Positions 39,915-40,300 of a stretch of 40,300 nt of DNA are shown here, piece by piece. The notes below the pieces were generated by a model, which made no database searches, had not been told where the DNA came from, and saw nothing but the letters and a program-made list of their open reading frames with translations. Position 1 is the stretch's first letter. Each line of letters begins with the position of its first letter. Where the stretch lies: contig NZ_AOPZ01000218.1 in NCBI RefSeq assembly GCF_000414115.1, forward strand, positions 1 through 40,300, written 5' to 3'. Source of the DNA: Streptomyces aurantiacus JA 4570 (GTDB lineage: Bacteria; Actinomycetota; Actinomycetes; Streptomycetales; Streptomycetaceae). The translations under genes and the position numbers were made by a program.

Positions 39915-40300
39915 ATGGCAGACGTACGAGTGGTCCACTCCGTGGACAGGCGGCTCGGGGGCAGCCGGCTCGCCGAGCTGGTGACCGCGGCGGCGGCCGG
40001 GGAGCGGCCGGGGTACCGGGCGCTGGCGCAGGCGATCCGGGCGCTGCTGCTCGACGGCCGCGTCCCGCTGCACACCCGGCTGCCGGCGGAGCGCGAGCTG
40101 GCGTCGGCACTCGGTGTCAGCCGGGCCACGGTCACGGCGGCGTACGACCTGCTGCGCGACAGCGGATTCGCGGCCAGCCGCCGGGGCGCGAGCACCTGGA
40201 CGGAGCTGCCGGAGGGGCGGCACCCGGCGAACGTGGCGGCGTTCCCGCCGGGCCCGGTGGGCGGGGCGGGCGGCGACGGCACGCTGGACCTCGCGGTGGC
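39915..40300 (+). CDS. MocR-type regulator, 3'-truncated by the window edge
   Basis: The frame starts MADVRVVHSVDRRLGG and stays open to the window end (128 complete codons). Residues about 32-100 are a GntR winged helix: GYRALAQAIRALLLDGRVPL, TRLPAERELASALGVSRATV and AAYDLLRDSGFAASRRGAST. The linker ELPEGRHPANVAAF leads toward the expected aminotransferase-like domain (DGTLDLAV begins it), as in YczR-type MocR regulators that usually control a divergent or neighbouring membrane-protein gene. The ATG follows CAGGAG. An ATTGGCC dyad lies just upstream. The partner gene is probably outside the window. Confidence 0.82.
   Translation, partial: MADVRVVHSVDRRLGGSRLAELVTAAAAGERPGYRALAQAIRALLLDGRVPLHTRLPAERELASALGVSRATVTAAYDLLRDSGFAASRRGASTWTELPEGRHPANVAAFPPGPVGGAGGDGTLDLAV

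Noticed and set aside
1..40300. bldA-dependent TTA leucine codons
   Set aside because: I followed the visible tta/taa occurrences and found none in frame within the chosen genes. One would lie just upstream of the chosen MocR start (if the GTG at 10747 were used). My reading was by eye and not exhaustive.
1..40300. Mobile elements, tRNA or rRNA genes
   Set aside because: No transposase, integrase, recombinase or phage motifs and no tRNA-like clover sequence were recognised; all inverted repeats found are short and intergenic.

Overview
The window looks like chromosomal DNA of a Streptomyces. The evidence is very high GC with GC-biased third codon positions, frequent GTG starts, ATGA-coupled genes, a chaplin gene, an RNase Sa-type secreted ribonuclease, and interspersed repeats that I recall as common between Streptomyces genes. 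From memory only, the right half (allR-allB-alc through the two-component genes to the sugar ABC/ROK cluster) resembles the S. coelicolor SCO6246-SCO6260 neighbourhood. No transposase, integrase, prophage, tRNA, rRNA or CRISPR array is visible.

Left part (1-13.3 kb): the 3' part of an SGNH/GDSL hydrolase gene faces a minus-strand run of a bifunctional beta-ketoadipate protein (PcaD-PcaC fusion), a UlaG-like metallo-hydrolase and exonuclease III. Upstream of that run lies a large GT4 glycosyltransferase with an unexplained C-terminal half, divergent from two tandem secreted proteins that I read as seven-blade beta-propellers. Next is a compact cassette: a MocR regulator divergent from a class V aminotransferase and an MFS exporter. 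Its two opposite start codons overlap inside a perfect inverted repeat.

Middle (13.4-19.7 kb): a polytopic membrane protein, a TetR/hydrolase pair with a three-half-site operator, a short chaplin, an ornithine cyclodeaminase-family gene, and a Tat-type sulfite-oxidase-family enzyme. The last is preceded by a probable leaderless leader peptide ending in Cys-Cys.

Sugar or cyclitol cluster (19.1-27.3 kb): a GntR regulator, two paralogous sugar-binding lipoproteins, one permease, one ATPase, a ROK sugar kinase and a membrane protein on the minus strand, with a divergent Gfo/Idh/MocA dehydrogenase. Near-identical 12-bp operators sit 4-5 bp upstream of TTGACA/G hexamers in front of both the dehydrogenase and the transporter operon. 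This suggests one GntR regulon for uptake, phosphorylation and oxidation.

Right part (27.3-40.3 kb): a P450/thioesterase pair; a two-component system whose kinase and regulator genes flank two paralogous membrane-anchored proteins with eight matching cysteines each; a tiny membrane protein whose ribosome-binding site lies in a long hairpin; a secreted ribonuclease; a short-chain dehydrogenase; the purine-salvage genes alc and allB divergent from the IclR regulator allR with AllR-type boxes; a universal stress protein; and the 5' end of a second MocR regulator with its own operator-like dyad.

The stop codons of three genes lie in short tandem duplications (periods 36, 20 and 25 bp). Translation starts given here were chosen by hand from start codon, ribosome-binding site, coupling and family length, and several are uncertain.
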